Source: Desulfobacterales bacterium
Lineage (GTDB): Bacteria; Desulfobacterota; Desulfobacteria; Desulfobacterales; Desulfosarcinaceae
Length of the DNA stretch: 64,000 nucleotides
Direction of reading: 5' to 3'
NCBI GenBank assembly: GCA_016218685.1
Contig: JACRDD010000019.1
Location: forward strand, 186,001 to 250,000
The notes beneath the pieces were generated by a model. That model saw only the letters and a program-made list of their open reading frames with translations. It did no database searches and was not told the origin of the DNA. This document shows, one piece after another, positions 54,977 to 64,000 of the stretch; position 1 is the stretch's first letter; every line of letters begins with the position of its first letter. The position numbers and the translations under genes are program-made.

Positions 54977-56226
54977 CCGGTAACGCCCGGCGTTTCTATC
55001 AGCTTTCGCGGAACTGTGGTCAGTATTTCGCAGCCGGTATCGGTGACCAGTATCATGTCTTCCAGTTTAACCGCGCCGAAAGCAGGATCGAGGATATGCA
55101 GTTCGATGGCCAGAACGAATCCTGGGTCAATCACAGTTTTGTCTGACAAAGCGAGCAGGGGCGGCTCGTTGCATTCCAGGCCTACGCCATGGCCGACCAG
55201 ATGACTTCTGCGGCCATTTCCGAGATTCAAAAAATGATCGGCGACGCCGAGCTGTTCCGCTTTCTGCACGGCGGCGGCATATATCTCTGAGGCTCTGATT
55301 CCCGGATGGATCAAGTCGATTAGGTGATCGGAAATGGTCAGGATCGCCTGAAACATGCGGTGGGCTTCTTCGGATGCCTTGCCGAGGGCATAGGTTCTGG
55401 TTTGGTCGGCATGATATCCTTTTACCAGAGCCGGAATATCCACAATCAGCAGATCGCCCTGTTTAATGCGCCGCAGCGAAGGGCCGGCCGGCACCGCCGC
55501 ACTGAGACCGATACCGGTCAAGCTGAGCAGTGCCCCGCTTGGATTCGTAAGATTACCACCCGAAGCCAGGGGGCCCGTACTCATGTAAAAATCGGGATGC
55601 CGAAAGAAAAAGGTTCCTTCGTGGCCGGCCAGACGATGGGCATATTCCACGGCAGCCGCGAGTTGCAGTTCGCTGATGCCAGGTTTTAAATGGGACAGCA
55701 CGGCTTCATAGCCTGCATGCACAGCCCGGCAAGCCTCTCGAATGCAGGAAATTTCGGTGGGCTCCTTTCGCATGCGCTGTTTTAGAACAATAGGCGAGAT
55801 ATCGATCAGCTTGAAGTCTGAAAATACTTTCCGCAATCCATCGACTTGCGTAACTGGCAATATATCCAATTGGGTGCCGAGACACTTGCAGGAGATTTGC
55901 GGCAGTATACGGCTTTTTATTTTGTCTAGCTTGCGCTCTTCTATGATTTTGTGCGGTTCGATGAAGGACTCTTGAAGCGCAAAATCGATCCCGTAGCGCA
56001 CAAAAAGATAATAGTCATCCTGCAGGACCACCAAAAAGCTGGGCTGTGCGGTCCCCGAATAGTACAGCACATCACGGGAGAACACGATCCATGCCACGCC
56101 TATGGCCTGTTGCCGCATCACGGTTTGCAGGGCGGCAATGCGCCCCAGCAGCTTTTTGGGATCTGGCGCTTGGGCAGGGCTTCGATGCCCAAGCGGGTTT
56201 TTGGTCAGGGATTCATCCTTTTTCAT
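54973..56226 (-). CDS. M24-family metallopeptidase (Xaa-Pro aminopeptidase/creatinase-like)
   Basis: Protein of 417 residues with a creatinase-type N-terminal domain to about 165 and a pita-bread catalytic domain. The five metal ligands are visible: two Asp in LIVDIPALVKGYHADQTRT, His in LVGHGVGLECNEPP, Glu in LAIELHI and Glu in VKLEDMILVTD. The family cleaves an N-terminal residue before Pro or hydrolyses creatine-like amidines; the substrate cannot be told. It lies about 66 bases downstream of rsmA in the same direction and may be cotranscribed. The ribosome site is weak (AAGGAC). It faces the selenoprotein gene, with the two stops sharing bases. Confidence 0.87.
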   Translation of the reverse strand: MKKDESLTKNPLGHRSPAQAPDPKKLLGRIAALQTVMRQQAIGVAWIVFSRDVLYYSGTAQPSFLVVLQDDYYLFVRYGIDFALQESFIEPHKIIEERKLDKIKSRILPQISCKCLGTQLDILPVTQVDGLRKVFSDFKLIDISPIVLKQRMRKEPTEISCIREACRAVHAGYEAVLSHLKPGISELQLAAAVEYAHRLAGHEGTFFFRHPDFYMSTGPLASGGNLTNPSGALLSLTGIGLSAAVPAGPSLRRIKQGDLLIVDIPALVKGYHADQTRTYALGKASEEAHRMFQAILTISDHLIDLIHPGIRASEIYAAAVQKAEQLGVADHFLNLGNGRRSHLVGHGVGLECNEPPLLALSDKTVIDPGFVLAIELHILDPAFGAVKLEDMILVTDTGCEILTTVPRKLIETPGVTG

Positions 56227-56292
56227 AGTGGTCCTTGGCGCCCCTTTGATCGATGGCGTGTGGCGCCCTACTGCCCGCGGTAGGCCGGCGGG

Positions 56293-57144
56293 CTATCCGC
56301 GCAAATACTTTTCGACGGTATCGGTCAGCCGCACAAACTCGTTGACGCTCAAGGTCTCGGCCCGCCGCATGGGATCGATGCCGGCCTGGGTCAAGACCGC
56401 CAGGGCCCCCTGGCCGCCCAACTGGGGCATGCCGCCGGCCAGGGCGTTGCGCAAGGTCTTGCGGCGCTGGCCGAAGGCCGCCTGGACGACGCGCACCATG
56501 AGCGCTTCGTCGCCCACGCGCGGTTCGATGACTGGCTTGAAGACGATCTCCAGCACCGCCGAGCCCACCTTGGGTTTGGGGAAGAACATGTCGGCCCGGA
56601 TCTCGCGCAGCATTTTCAGGTCGGCGCAATAGCCCAGCAGCACCGAGAGCCGGCCATAGTCTTTGCCGCCCGGTCCGGCGATCAAGCGCTCGGCCAGCTC
56701 TTTTTGAAACATCAGGGCCGCGCGGCGCACGGCGGCGCGTTCGGTGACCAGTTTGACCACGACCTGGGAGGATATATTGTAAGGCAAGTTGCCGATGACG
56801 GTCAGGGGCTGCCCCATTTCGGCGGACAGCAGGCCCAGATCGAGCTTGAGGATATCCTGCTGGCGCACCTGCACCTGCGACAGCCCCTGGGCCAGCAGCT
56901 CGGCGCGCAGCAGGGGCACCAGTTGGGTGTCCTTTTCCACGGCCACCAGGCGCTGGGTGCGGCGGCCGGCGGCCAGGGTCATGGCGCCCAGGCCGGCGCC
57001 GATCTCCAGCACGGCATCGTCGGGGCCGATGCCGGCCAGGTCAACGATCTTCTCGGCCAGGGTGGGTTCGGTGAGAAAATTTTGTCCCAGCTCTTTGCGG
57101 GCCCGCAGGTTCCAGGCCTTGAGCAGGGTATGGGGAGCGGTCAT
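56293..57144 (-). CDS. rsmA: 16S rRNA dimethyladenosine transferase RsmA (KsgA)
   Basis: Protein of 283 residues from ATG 57144, with GGGAAGGAA upstream; a longer frame to 57201 adds 19 unlikely residues. It shows KELGQNFLTEP at the N-terminus, the S-adenosylmethionine loop VLEIGAGLGAMTL, the acidic VAVEKD, and the catalytic NLPYNISS, then FPKPKVGSAVL. The enzyme dimethylates two adjacent adenines near the 3' end of 16S rRNA during small-subunit assembly. It is a housekeeping gene of usual length. Confidence 0.95.
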   Translation of the reverse strand: MTAPHTLLKAWNLRARKELGQNFLTEPTLAEKIVDLAGIGPDDAVLEIGAGLGAMTLAAGRRTQRLVAVEKDTQLVPLLRAELLAQGLSQVQVRQQDILKLDLGLLSAEMGQPLTVIGNLPYNISSQVVVKLVTERAAVRRAALMFQKELAERLIAGPGGKDYGRLSVLLGYCADLKMLREIRADMFFPKPKVGSAVLEIVFKPVIEPRVGDEALMVRVVQAAFGQRRKTLRNALAGGMPQLGGQGALAVLTQAGIDPMRRAETLSVNEFVRLTDTVEKYLRG

Positions 57145-57346
57145 GAAAAATGGATTCCTTCCCGGTTGCACCTTAGGGTGTATCGGAGCGGAAGCTAACA
57201 CACGGTGCCCGCCAATTCAATCATTATGCCGTTTTGCGCCCTTTCCCTTGACTTTTGGGCCGTGATTCATTAGTCATGCAGGGACATAGGCAATAGTTAC
57301 TAAACATATCTAATAGTTAGAGCCGCGCCGGGACACAGAGGGACAT

Positions 57347-57715
57347 ATGGCCAAAAAGAAGGGCAAATCGGTCAGCTTCGATGCCATGGTCAAATTCTTC
57401 ATGCACAGTTACCATATTCCCACCAAGCGGGACATAGAGGGCATCAACGCCCGGCTGGAGCGCATCGAGCGCTTGCTCCTCACCCCTGCCCCTGCCTCCC
57501 GCCGCACCGCCGCCAAGGACCCGGACAAGCAAAACGCCGAAACCGCCTCCGGCGCGGTGCTGGCCATCATCCGCCGTAACCCGGAGGGCGTGGGTTTTTC
57601 CGAAATTCAGGTGCAAACCGGATTCGACGAGAAAAAACTGCGGAATATTTTGTTCCGGTTGCACAAATTGGATAAGATCAAACGCAAGAGCCGCGGGGTT
57701 TACCTGCACGCCTGA
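57347..57715 (+). CDS. Small protein with predicted winged-helix C-terminus, function unknown
   Basis: Protein of 122 residues. The N-terminal half is basic and then helical (MVKFFMHSYHIPTKRDIEGI, LERIERLLL), resembling a short coiled coil. After a Pro/Ala/Arg linker (53-72), residues about 73-120 look like a winged helix (AVLAIIRRNPEGVGFSEIQV, LRNILFRLHKLDKIKRKSRG). Lys-rich ends suit DNA binding, so a nucleoid or regulator role is possible, but no family was recognised. The start is preceded by AGAGGGACAT. The protease gene follows about 50 bases later. Confidence 0.7.
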   Translation: MAKKKGKSVSFDAMVKFFMHSYHIPTKRDIEGINARLERIERLLLTPAPASRRTAAKDPDKQNAETASGAVLAIIRRNPEGVGFSEIQVQTGFDEKKLRNILFRLHKLDKIKRKSRGVYLHA

Positions 57716-57765
57716 TGCGTGGCGACCATGCCCCGCCACCCCAACCGAAAGAAGAGCGAAGCGCC

Positions 57766-60756
57766 ATGACTATTCCCAGCGATCCCAACAATCCAGGCCT
57801 CAAAATCGGGGACACCCTCAGCGGCTATCGGATTGACCGTATCACCCATCTGCCCGAACTGGACGCCGTGTTCTACCGGCTGGCGCACGTCGCCACCGGC
57901 GCCCGCCATGTGCATATCAGCATCAAAGACCAGGAGAACACCTTCGGGGTCGCCTTCAAGACCGTACCCACCGACTCCACCGGCGTGGCCCATATTCTGG
58001 AGCACACGGTCTTGTGCGGATCGCGGCTCTTTCCGGTGCGCGACCCATTCTTCTCCATGCTCAAGCGAAGTTTGAGCACCTTCATGAACGCTTTTACGGC
58101 TTCCGACTGGACCATGTACCCCTTCGCCACCCAGAACCGCAAAGACTTCTACAACTTGATGGATGTCTATCTGGACGCGGCCTTCTTCCCCAACCTGGAC
58201 GAGCTGAGCTTCAAGCAGGAGGGGCATCGCCTGGAGATCGAACCCGATGCCTCGGCTGCCGAAAAACGCATGCTGGTGCACAAAGGCGTCGTCTACAACG
58301 AAATGAAGGGGGCCATGTCCTCGCCGGACCAGGTGATGGGCCGCTCGATGCTCAACGCCCTTTATCCGGACACCACCTACAGCAACAACTCAGGCGGCGA
58401 TCCGGCCGTAATCCCCCAATTGAGCTACGCCCAGCTCAAGGCGTTTCACCAGCACCACTACCATCCGAGCAACGCCTACTTCTACACCTACGGCCATCTG
58501 CCGCTCCAAGACCATCTATCCTTCATTGCCGGCAAGATCATGGGCCACTTCCAGCGCATCGATCCGGCCACCGATGTGCCGACCCAGCCCCGCTGGAACG
58601 CGCCGCGCACGGCACGCTACACCTATCCCCTGGCGGCCGGGGAAGATCCGGGCCGCAAGTGCCAGGTGGCCCTGGGTTGGCTGGCCTGCGACATCTTCGA
58701 CACCTTCGAAGTGCTGACGCTGACCGTGATCGAGCAGATCCTGCTGGGCAACGCCGCCTCGCCCCTGCGCAAGGCCCTGATGGATTCGGGCCTGGGCAGC
58801 ACCTTGAGCGACGGCAGCGGCTACGATGCCGACAACCGCGACACGGCCTTTTCCTGCGGGTTGAAAGATACGGCCGAGGGTTCGGCCGAGGCCGTGGAGC
58901 AGATCGTCTTCGACACGCTCAACCGGCTCGTGAGCGAAGGCCTCGACCCGGAAACGATCGCTTCGGCCATTCACCAGATCGAATTTCACCGCAAGGAGAT
59001 CTCCAACACGCCTTATCCTTACGGCATCAAATTGCTGCTGATGACCATCGGCAGTTGGCTGCACGGCGGCGACCCGGAGCGCATTCTGCAACTCGATGCC
59101 GATTTCCAGCGACTGCACCGGGAGATCGCGGCCGGGCCTTTCCTGGAAGGCCGCATCCGGCGCTACCTGATCGACAACCCCCACCGGGTGAGATTGCTCC
59201 TGGCGCCGGACCCGGCCAAGGCCCAGGCCGAAGAGCAGCAGGTCCGGCAGCAACTGGACGATCTGTGGCAAACCCTGAGCATCGGCCAGCGCCGCCAGAT
59301 CGAGATGGACGCCCAAAAACTAAAGGAACGCCAGGAGCATGCTGAAGATGCTTCCTGCCTGCCGACCCTGGCCCTGACCGATATTCCGCCCCAGGTGCAG
59401 ATTTACGCGCCCAGCGACGTGCTTGCCGATCCGCCCATGTGGCGCTACGCGCTGCCAACCTCGGGCATCTACTACCTGAACGGGGCGGCCGGGGCGGCCG
59501 CGGTTCCAACGGAGCTGCTGCCCTGGGTGCCGTTCTTCTGCTACACCTTCACCAAGATGGGCACGCGCCAAAACGATTATGTGCGCCTGGCCCGGCGCAT
59601 CGATGCGGCCACCGGCGGCCTGGGACTCAGCGCCCAGGCGCGGGTGCTCTGCGACCAGAGCCAGCGCTGCCTGCCGCTGATCCAGCTCTCGGCCAAGTGT
59701 CTGAATCGCAACGTCGATCCAATGTACGGCATCGTCGAGGAGTTGATCGCCGAGTTCGACAACAGCGATCTGGCCCGGTTGAAACAACTGCTGGGCGAAT
59801 ACCGCTCCGGGCTGGAGGCCATGATCGTCCAGAACGGCCACCGGCTGGCGATCTCCCTCTCGTCGCGAACCTTCGGTCCGACCAACTGGTTGGCCGAATT
59901 GTGGAGCGGTATCCACCAGGTGCGCACGGTGCGCGACCTGGACGCCAAGCTGGACGATGCCCGGCTGGCCGAGCTGGCCGGTTATTTGAAAAGCATTGCC
60001 CAGGCAATCTTCACGCCCGACAACTTCATCATGGCCGCCATCGGCGAAAGCGAGGCGGTGGACGCGGCCCGCCACCGCACCCGTCAGAGCCCGGTGTTGA
60101 CCGCTTTCAAACGCGACCGGCCGCATACGGCTTTCCGGCTGCTGGAGATGCGGACCCAGGAGGCCTTGCCTTATGAAGGCTGGAGCACCTCCACGGCCGT
60201 GGCCTTCGTGGCCCAGACGGTGCCCACGGTCTTTCTCGGGCACCCTGACGCGCCGTCCCTGGCGGTATTGGGCAAGATGCTGCGCTCGCTCTACCTGCAC
60301 CGCGAGATCCGCGAAAAGGGCGGCGCCTATGGCGGCTTTGCCCTCTACAACCCCGAAAACGGGCTTTTCAGCCTGGCCTCCTACCGCGATCCGCACATCG
60401 TCCAGACCCTGAAGGTCTACGCCGGCGCGGCCGACTTCATCCGCACGGCGCCCATCACCGACGAAGATATCAAGGAGGCCGTGTTGCAGGTCTGCTCGGA
60501 GATCGATAAACCTGACCCGCCCGGACCGGCGGCCCGCAAGGCCTTCTTCCGCATGATCGTGGGCCTGGACGACGAATCCCGCCAAGCCTTCAAAGCCCAG
60601 TTGCTGCAAGTCACCCGCGAGCGGGTGTTGGGGGTGTGTGAAACCTACCTGGGTGCCGGCCATCCATGGGGCGTGGCGGCGATCGCCGGCCAGGAGCATC
60701 TGGCCGCGGCCAACGACCAACTGAAAGAGCGGCCCTTGGCGCTGCAAGCCATTTGA
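57766..60756 (+). CDS. M16C metalloprotease, PreP-like
   Basis: Protein of 996 residues from ATG 57766. The inverted zinc motif is HILEH (His76, Glu79, His80), with third ligand Glu179 in VVYNEMKGAMSSPD. AHILEHTVLCGSRLFPVRDPF and the closing RDPHIVQTLKVY and RMIVGLDDESRQAF segments match the presequence-protease type of M16, a one-chain enzyme of two halves forming a closed chamber that degrades short unfolded peptides. Bacterial members occur in the cytoplasm and no signal peptide is seen. An in-frame start at 57715 would overlap the previous stop and is less likely. Confidence 0.93.
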   Translation: MTIPSDPNNPGLKIGDTLSGYRIDRITHLPELDAVFYRLAHVATGARHVHISIKDQENTFGVAFKTVPTDSTGVAHILEHTVLCGSRLFPVRDPFFSMLKRSLSTFMNAFTASDWTMYPFATQNRKDFYNLMDVYLDAAFFPNLDELSFKQEGHRLEIEPDASAAEKRMLVHKGVVYNEMKGAMSSPDQVMGRSMLNALYPDTTYSNNSGGDPAVIPQLSYAQLKAFHQHHYHPSNAYFYTYGHLPLQDHLSFIAGKIMGHFQRIDPATDVPTQPRWNAPRTARYTYPLAAGEDPGRKCQVALGWLACDIFDTFEVLTLTVIEQILLGNAASPLRKALMDSGLGSTLSDGSGYDADNRDTAFSCGLKDTAEGSAEAVEQIVFDTLNRLVSEGLDPETIASAIHQIEFHRKEISNTPYPYGIKLLLMTIGSWLHGGDPERILQLDADFQRLHREIAAGPFLEGRIRRYLIDNPHRVRLLLAPDPAKAQAEEQQVRQQLDDLWQTLSIGQRRQIEMDAQKLKERQEHAEDASCLPTLALTDIPPQVQIYAPSDVLADPPMWRYALPTSGIYYLNGAAGAAAVPTELLPWVPFFCYTFTKMGTRQNDYVRLARRIDAATGGLGLSAQARVLCDQSQRCLPLIQLSAKCLNRNVDPMYGIVEELIAEFDNSDLARLKQLLGEYRSGLEAMIVQNGHRLAISLSSRTFGPTNWLAELWSGIHQVRTVRDLDAKLDDARLAELAGYLKSIAQAIFTPDNFIMAAIGESEAVDAARHRTRQSPVLTAFKRDRPHTAFRLLEMRTQEALPYEGWSTSTAVAFVAQTVPTVFLGHPDAPSLAVLGKMLRSLYLHREIREKGGAYGGFALYNPENGLFSLASYRDPHIVQTLKVYAGAADFIRTAPITDEDIKEAVLQVCSEIDKPDPPGPAARKAFFRMIVGLDDESRQAFKAQLLQVTRERVLGVCETYLGAGHPWGVAAIAGQEHLAAANDQLKERPLALQAI

Positions 60757-60884
60757 GTGAAGGCAACGCGCATCCAGACCCTCGTCGGCCTTCAGGGGCG
60801 CACCGACTTTGCGGAAGTTATCTTTCATGCTAAAAACGCTCGGCCGATCTCGAATAGCCGTGAAGAGCAGGATTTGAATTGACA

Positions 60885-61697
60885 ATGACTGAAATTGAGA
60901 AAGCCGCCCCAAAGCCAAGCCCCATCGCCCTCATTGGCCAGCGCGCCATTGAGGCTGTCCAGGCCATGGGACGCGCAGGCCTGTTTTTCCTCCAGGGGCT
61001 GCGCCACATCTTCTCCTGGCCCTGGCAGATCGACAAGATTTTCGACCAGCTCTATTTCATCGGGTTCAAATCGCTGTTCGTCATCAGCCTGACCGGCGCT
61101 TTCACCGGCATGGTGCTCGGCTTGCAGGGCTATTATACCCTCGTCAAATTCGGTTCCGAGGGCATGCTGGGCGCGGCCGTGGCCTTGTCATTGATTCGCG
61201 AGATGGGGCCGGTGCTCACGGCCGTCATGGTGATTGCCCGCGCCGGTTCGGCCATGGCTGCGGAAATCGGCATCATGCGCATCTCCGAACAGATCGATGC
61301 CCTGGAAACCATGGATATCCAGCCGATCCGCTTTCTGTTCAGCCCACGCATGGCCGCCGCGCTCATCAGCTTTCCGCTGCTGACGGCGCTGTTCGATGTC
61401 ATCGGCATCGTGGGCGGTTATGTGACCGGTTCGCTGCTCCTGGGCCTGCATTCCGGCACCTATTTCGCCCGGGTGGAGTCGAGCGTGGAGATGAGCGATA
61501 TCACCGGCGGGTTTATCAAAGCGCTGTGCTTTGCGGCCCTGGCGACCACCATTTGCTGCTATCAGGGATACTACACCCACTTTCGCCGGGAGGCCTTCGG
61601 GGCCAAAGGCGTGAGCCTGTCCACCACCTCGGCGGTGGTGCTCTCGTGCGTGGTCATCCTGGTTGCGGACTATATTCTGACTTCCTTTTTGCTGTAG
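60885..61697 (+). CDS. mlaE: MlaE-type ABC transporter permease
   Basis: Protein of 270 residues with five or six membrane helices. Family motifs are LTGAFTGMVLGLQGYY, SLIREMGPVLTAVMVIARAGSAMAAE (shown in part: REMGPVLTAVMVIARAG) and EQIDALETMDIQP. MlaE forms the inner-membrane core of the phospholipid transport system that works with MlaF ATPase and MlaD to keep outer-membrane lipid asymmetry. The next two genes are MlaF and MlaD, in the usual order. MlaB and MlaC genes are not found here. A TTG six bases earlier is a possible alternative start. Confidence 0.92.
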   Translation: MTEIEKAAPKPSPIALIGQRAIEAVQAMGRAGLFFLQGLRHIFSWPWQIDKIFDQLYFIGFKSLFVISLTGAFTGMVLGLQGYYTLVKFGSEGMLGAAVALSLIREMGPVLTAVMVIARAGSAMAAEIGIMRISEQIDALETMDIQPIRFLFSPRMAAALISFPLLTALFDVIGIVGGYVTGSLLLGLHSGTYFARVESSVEMSDITGGFIKALCFAALATTICCYQGYYTHFRREAFGAKGVSLSTTSAVVLSCVVILVADYILTSFLL

Positions 61698-61708
61698 CGA
61701 TATCTCCT

Positions 61709-62470
61709 ATGACGACACCGCTGATCGAATTCAAAGGGGTTCACAAGGCCTTTGGCACCAATCAGGTGCTCAAGGGGGTCGATTTGACCATCCTTCGCGG
61801 GCAGATCACCACCATCATCGGCAAAAGCGGCATCGGTAAAAGCGTGCTGCTCAAGCATATCATCGGGCTGCTCGATCCCGACCGGGGCCGGATTCTATTC
61901 AACGGCCGCGCCCTGGATGAGATGGCACCTGCCGAACACAAGGCGATCAAATCCAAGTGCAGTTATATGTTCCAGGGAACGGCACTGTTCGATTCCATGA
62001 ATGTGTATGAAAACATCGCACTGCCGCTCAAGGAGAAGAGAGGATTCAGGTCGGCGGCCATCCGGCCCAAAGTGCTGGATAAGATGGCGCAACTGGATAT
62101 CGCAGAAATCGCTTCCGCCTATCCTTCCCAGCTCTCCGGCGGTATGAAAAAGCGGGTGGCCATGGCGCGGGCGCTGGTCACGGAGCCTGAAATCATTTTG
62201 TTCGACGAACCGACCACCGGCCTCGACCCCATACGCAAGAAAGCCGCTCACCAGATGATTTCGGACTACCAGACGCGCTTCGGCTTTACGGGCGTCATGG
62301 TCAGCCATGAAATACCGGATGTTTTTTTCATCTCCCAGCGCATCGCCATGCTCGACGAGGGCCTGATCATCTTCCAGGGAAGCTGCCAGGAGATTCAAGC
62401 CAGCAGCCATCCAGCCATCCGGGCCTTCATCAACGGCGAAGCAAAAATGGAAAAGGGTTGTTTGGAATAA
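61709..62470 (+). CDS. mlaF: MlaF-type ABC transporter ATP-binding protein
   Basis: Protein of 253 residues from ATG 61709, 11 bases after mlaE. Walker A is [16 protein letters not shown]-loop [20 protein letters not shown], signature [15 protein letters not shown] and Walker [14 protein letters not shown], all typical of MlaF. It drives lipid movement with MlaE and MlaD. The ribosome site upstream is weak; coupling to mlaE is likely. Confidence 0.92.
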   Translation: MTTPLIEFKGVHKAFGTNQVLKGVDLTILRGQITTIIGKSGIGKSVLLKHIIGLLDPDRGRILFNGRALDEMAPAEHKAIKSKCSYMFQGTALFDSMNVYENIALPLKEKRGFRSAAIRPKVLDKMAQLDIAEIASAYPSQLSGGMKKRVAMARALVTEPEIILFDEPTTGLDPIRKKAAHQMISDYQTRFGFTGVMVSHEIPDVFFISQRIAMLDEGLIIFQGSCQEIQASSHPAIRAFINGEAKMEKGCLE

Positions 62471-62510
62471 CTTAGACGATTGACGTCGAGGAGTATAATG
62501 GAGGATTCGC

Positions 62511-62957
62511 ATGCAAAGGAAAGGCATTGAAACCGCGGTTGGTGTTTTCGTATTGATCGGCATCCTTTGTGTGGCCTATCTGGCGATTCGCCTGGGACGC
62601 ATGGAAATGTTCGGTGGCGATTACTACACGCTCAGCGCCTATTTTACTACGGTCACCGGACTCAAAACCGGCGCCCCGGTTGAATTGGCGGGCGTGGAAG
62701 TGGGCCGGGTGGACAGCATCGGGTTGGACATGCAAACCCAGATGGCCGTAGTCCAGTTGAAGATCCAAAATGGACTCGAAATAAAGGATGACGCAATTGC
62801 ATCGATCAAGACCTCCGGGTTGATCGGCGATAAATTCATCCGCTTGACGGTCGGCGGATCGCCCCAGACGCTCAAGCCGGGCGACACCATCATCGATACC
62901 GAAGCGCCCCTGGACATCGAAGAACTAATCGGCAAATTTGTCTTCGGTAAAGTTTAA
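62511..62957 (+). CDS. mlaD: MlaD-type lipid-binding MCE protein
   Basis: Protein of 148 residues: an N-terminal anchor (VGVFVLIGILCVAYLAI) and one MCE domain (YFTTVTGLKTGAPVELAGVEVG; IKTSGLIGDKFIRLTVGG). It forms a hexamer in the periplasm that receives phospholipid. The length is that of short one-domain MlaD proteins with only a small C-terminal tail. GGAGG stands before the start. Confidence 0.92.
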   Translation: MQRKGIETAVGVFVLIGILCVAYLAIRLGRMEMFGGDYYTLSAYFTTVTGLKTGAPVELAGVEVGRVDSIGLDMQTQMAVVQLKIQNGLEIKDDAIASIKTSGLIGDKFIRLTVGGSPQTLKPGDTIIDTEAPLDIEELIGKFVFGKV

Positions 62958-62968
62958 AGGCCACCGCG

Positions 62969-63697
62969 TTGGAAACCAATGAACTGCCCCCTCCCGATTC
63001 CGATGATCGCGCCCATAATTTAAATGCGCTCCTGACCCTTGCCCGCAAAGCCGTGATCCGCGCCGCGGTTGTGATTTCCGTGCTGGCCGTGGGCGGGTAT
63101 TATTGCGCCGAAACGGTCCTCGCCTATCTGCAGCGCCTCTCGGGGGCCAAGCTGGTGGCCTATGGCCTACCGGACAGTTTTTTGGCCTTTCTGATGATCT
63201 CCCTGGCCCTAGGATTGATGGGGGCCATGCCCTACACCCTCTATGCCCTGCTTTCGGTAGTGCATAGGTATCGACCGGGCTTTACCCGCCAAAGCCTGTG
63301 GGGCTTCTGGTCCGCGGCCGTGGTCTTGTTTGCCCTGGGCATGTTCTTCTGCCTTTCGATCACCCTGCCCTACGGTATCCGTTTTCTGCTCAGTTACGAA
63401 ACTACCGATATTGTAGCCCTGATTTCGGTCAAAAAATTCGTATCGTTCTGCTTCTGGGTGGTCTTCGGCTTCGGTTTGATTTTCGAACTGCCCCTGGTGA
63501 TGATGCTGCTGGCCCGCGTTGGCCTGGTGAATCCCCAAAGAATTGCCGGCTACCGGCGCTATGCCCTGGTCGGCATCTTGATCGTGGCGGCCATCGTGAC
63601 CCCTACGCCCGACATCCTCAACCTGATGCTGATGGCCGTGCCGCTCTATCTGCTGTTCGAAATCGGGTTGATCGGAATGCGCTTTTGGAATAGGTGA
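62969..63697 (+). CDS. tatC: TatC-like twin-arginine translocase subunit
   Basis: Membrane protein of 242 residues with about six hydrophobic helices. It shares with TatC the helix FWVVFGFGLIFELPLVMMLLARVG (shown in part: FGFGLIFELPLVM), the arginine loop QRIAGYRRYALVG and the ending IVTPTPDILNLMLMAVPLYLLFEIGL. TatC is the receptor for folded proteins carrying twin-arginine signals. The N-terminus starts at TTG 62969, 11 bases after mlaD; the usual short TatC opening is changed (LNALLTLARKAV). No tatA or tatB is adjacent. It may be a second, divergent TatC linked to the lipid transporter. Confidence 0.78.
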   Translation: METNELPPPDSDDRAHNLNALLTLARKAVIRAAVVISVLAVGGYYCAETVLAYLQRLSGAKLVAYGLPDSFLAFLMISLALGLMGAMPYTLYALLSVVHRYRPGFTRQSLWGFWSAAVVLFALGMFFCLSITLPYGIRFLLSYETTDIVALISVKKFVSFCFWVVFGFGLIFELPLVMMLLARVGLVNPQRIAGYRRYALVGILIVAAIVTPTPDILNLMLMAVPLYLLFEIGLIGMRFWNR

Positions 63698-63740
63698 ATT
63701 CGACGCTGCCATCCAACACTTCATTATAAGGAGCCTTCAA

Positions 63741-64000
63741 ATGACCCCTGGAATGGAGAAATTAGTCGTCCTGGCAGTCTTCGTCCTCTGTTACGCCCTG
63801 GCCCTGAGCCGCAAGGTCAAGATCGCCTATGCGTCCCTGGGCGCCGCCGCCGTCTTGATCGTCAGCGGCATTCTGCCGCCCGCCGATGCCCTCTTCAAAG
63901 CCGTCAAATGGGATGTGCTCGGCATCTACTGGGGCTTCATGATGGTCTCATTCGTCTTCATGCAGAGCCACATGCCCGACCTGATCGCCAACCGCATCCT
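63741..64000 (+). CDS. ArsB/NhaD-type (SLC13-like) permease, partial at right edge
   Basis: The frame opens at ATG 63741 (ATAAGGAG upstream) and runs through the edge with 86 codons visible. Two or three hydrophobic helices are seen (LVVLAVFVLCYALAL, AYASLGAAAVLIVSGIL, DVLGIYWGFMMVSFVFM). The pattern ALSRKVKIAYASLGAA followed by KWDVLGIYWGFMMV is characteristic of the ArsB/NhaD/CitT permease superfamily, which moves arsenite, Na+ or organic anions. The substrate cannot be told from this fragment. Confidence 0.7.
   Translation, partial: MTPGMEKLVVLAVFVLCYALALSRKVKIAYASLGAAAVLIVSGILPPADALFKAVKWDVLGIYWGFMMVSFVFMQSHMPDLIANRI

Overview
The window is high-GC, gene-dense bacterial chromosome and most likely comes from a sulfate-reducing Desulfobacterota member of the Desulfosarcina/Desulfatitalea type. 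This is inferred from HdrA/HdrBC-like flavin and iron-sulfur proteins beside a MetF-like protein, two selenocysteine genes, sigma-54 control of catabolism, many PAS-type kinases and a complete anaerobic-style acyl-CoA degradation operon. No rRNA, CRISPR array, insertion sequence or prophage is visible.

Layout. (1) 1-7233: two export systems around a marR gene. A YbhG/YbhF-type membrane fusion protein and double ATPase lie on the minus strand, running off the left edge. marR, macA, macB-ATPase and macB-permease lie on the plus strand. Paired TTAG-N5-CTAA palindromes sit between the two arms. (2) 7298-12929: a large hybrid histidine kinase, a tRNA-His/tRNA-Arg pair with its own terminator, and a three-PAS histidine kinase. 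(3) 13204-20712: a HTH-receiver regulator with a strong promoter, a MetF-like protein, an HdrC-HdrB fusion with an in-frame UGA read here as selenocysteine, and a 1477-residue double HdrA carrying a GltD-like NAD(P)H module. Together they look like a flavin-based electron-transfer module at the methylene-tetrahydrofolate step. (4) 20959-25756: UspA, a CorA-type transporter, a tiny membrane protein, and LemA with two TPM-domain proteins. (5) 25880-33688: a PPDK-like protein without its PEP barrel, GAPDH, a RelA/SpoT-like domain protein and an AraC regulator. (6) 33846-36486: two convergent secreted esterases. (7) 36868-54976: a sigma-54 activator divergent from a 13-gene operon: split biotin-dependent acyl-CoA carboxylase, hydratase, gamma-carbonic anhydrase, AtuA, TIGR03084 protein, FadH-like dienoyl-CoA reductase, three acyl-CoA dehydrogenases, acyl-CoA synthetase, and a second selenoprotein of the GrdB family. 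It resembles the Atu/Liu routes for isoprenoid or branched acids. (8) 54973-64000: M24 peptidase, RsmA, a small winged-helix protein, an M16C peptidase, MlaE-MlaF-MlaD, a TatC-like protein and the start of an ArsB/NhaD-type permease.

The most notable content is the pair of unrelated selenoproteins, both of which standard gene calling would split at the UGA, the fused HdrA-GltD-HdrA protein, and the sigma-54-controlled acyl-CoA carboxylase operon with its array of TGTTTC/GAAACA sites. All functions are read from sequence motifs and gene order; no database search was run.
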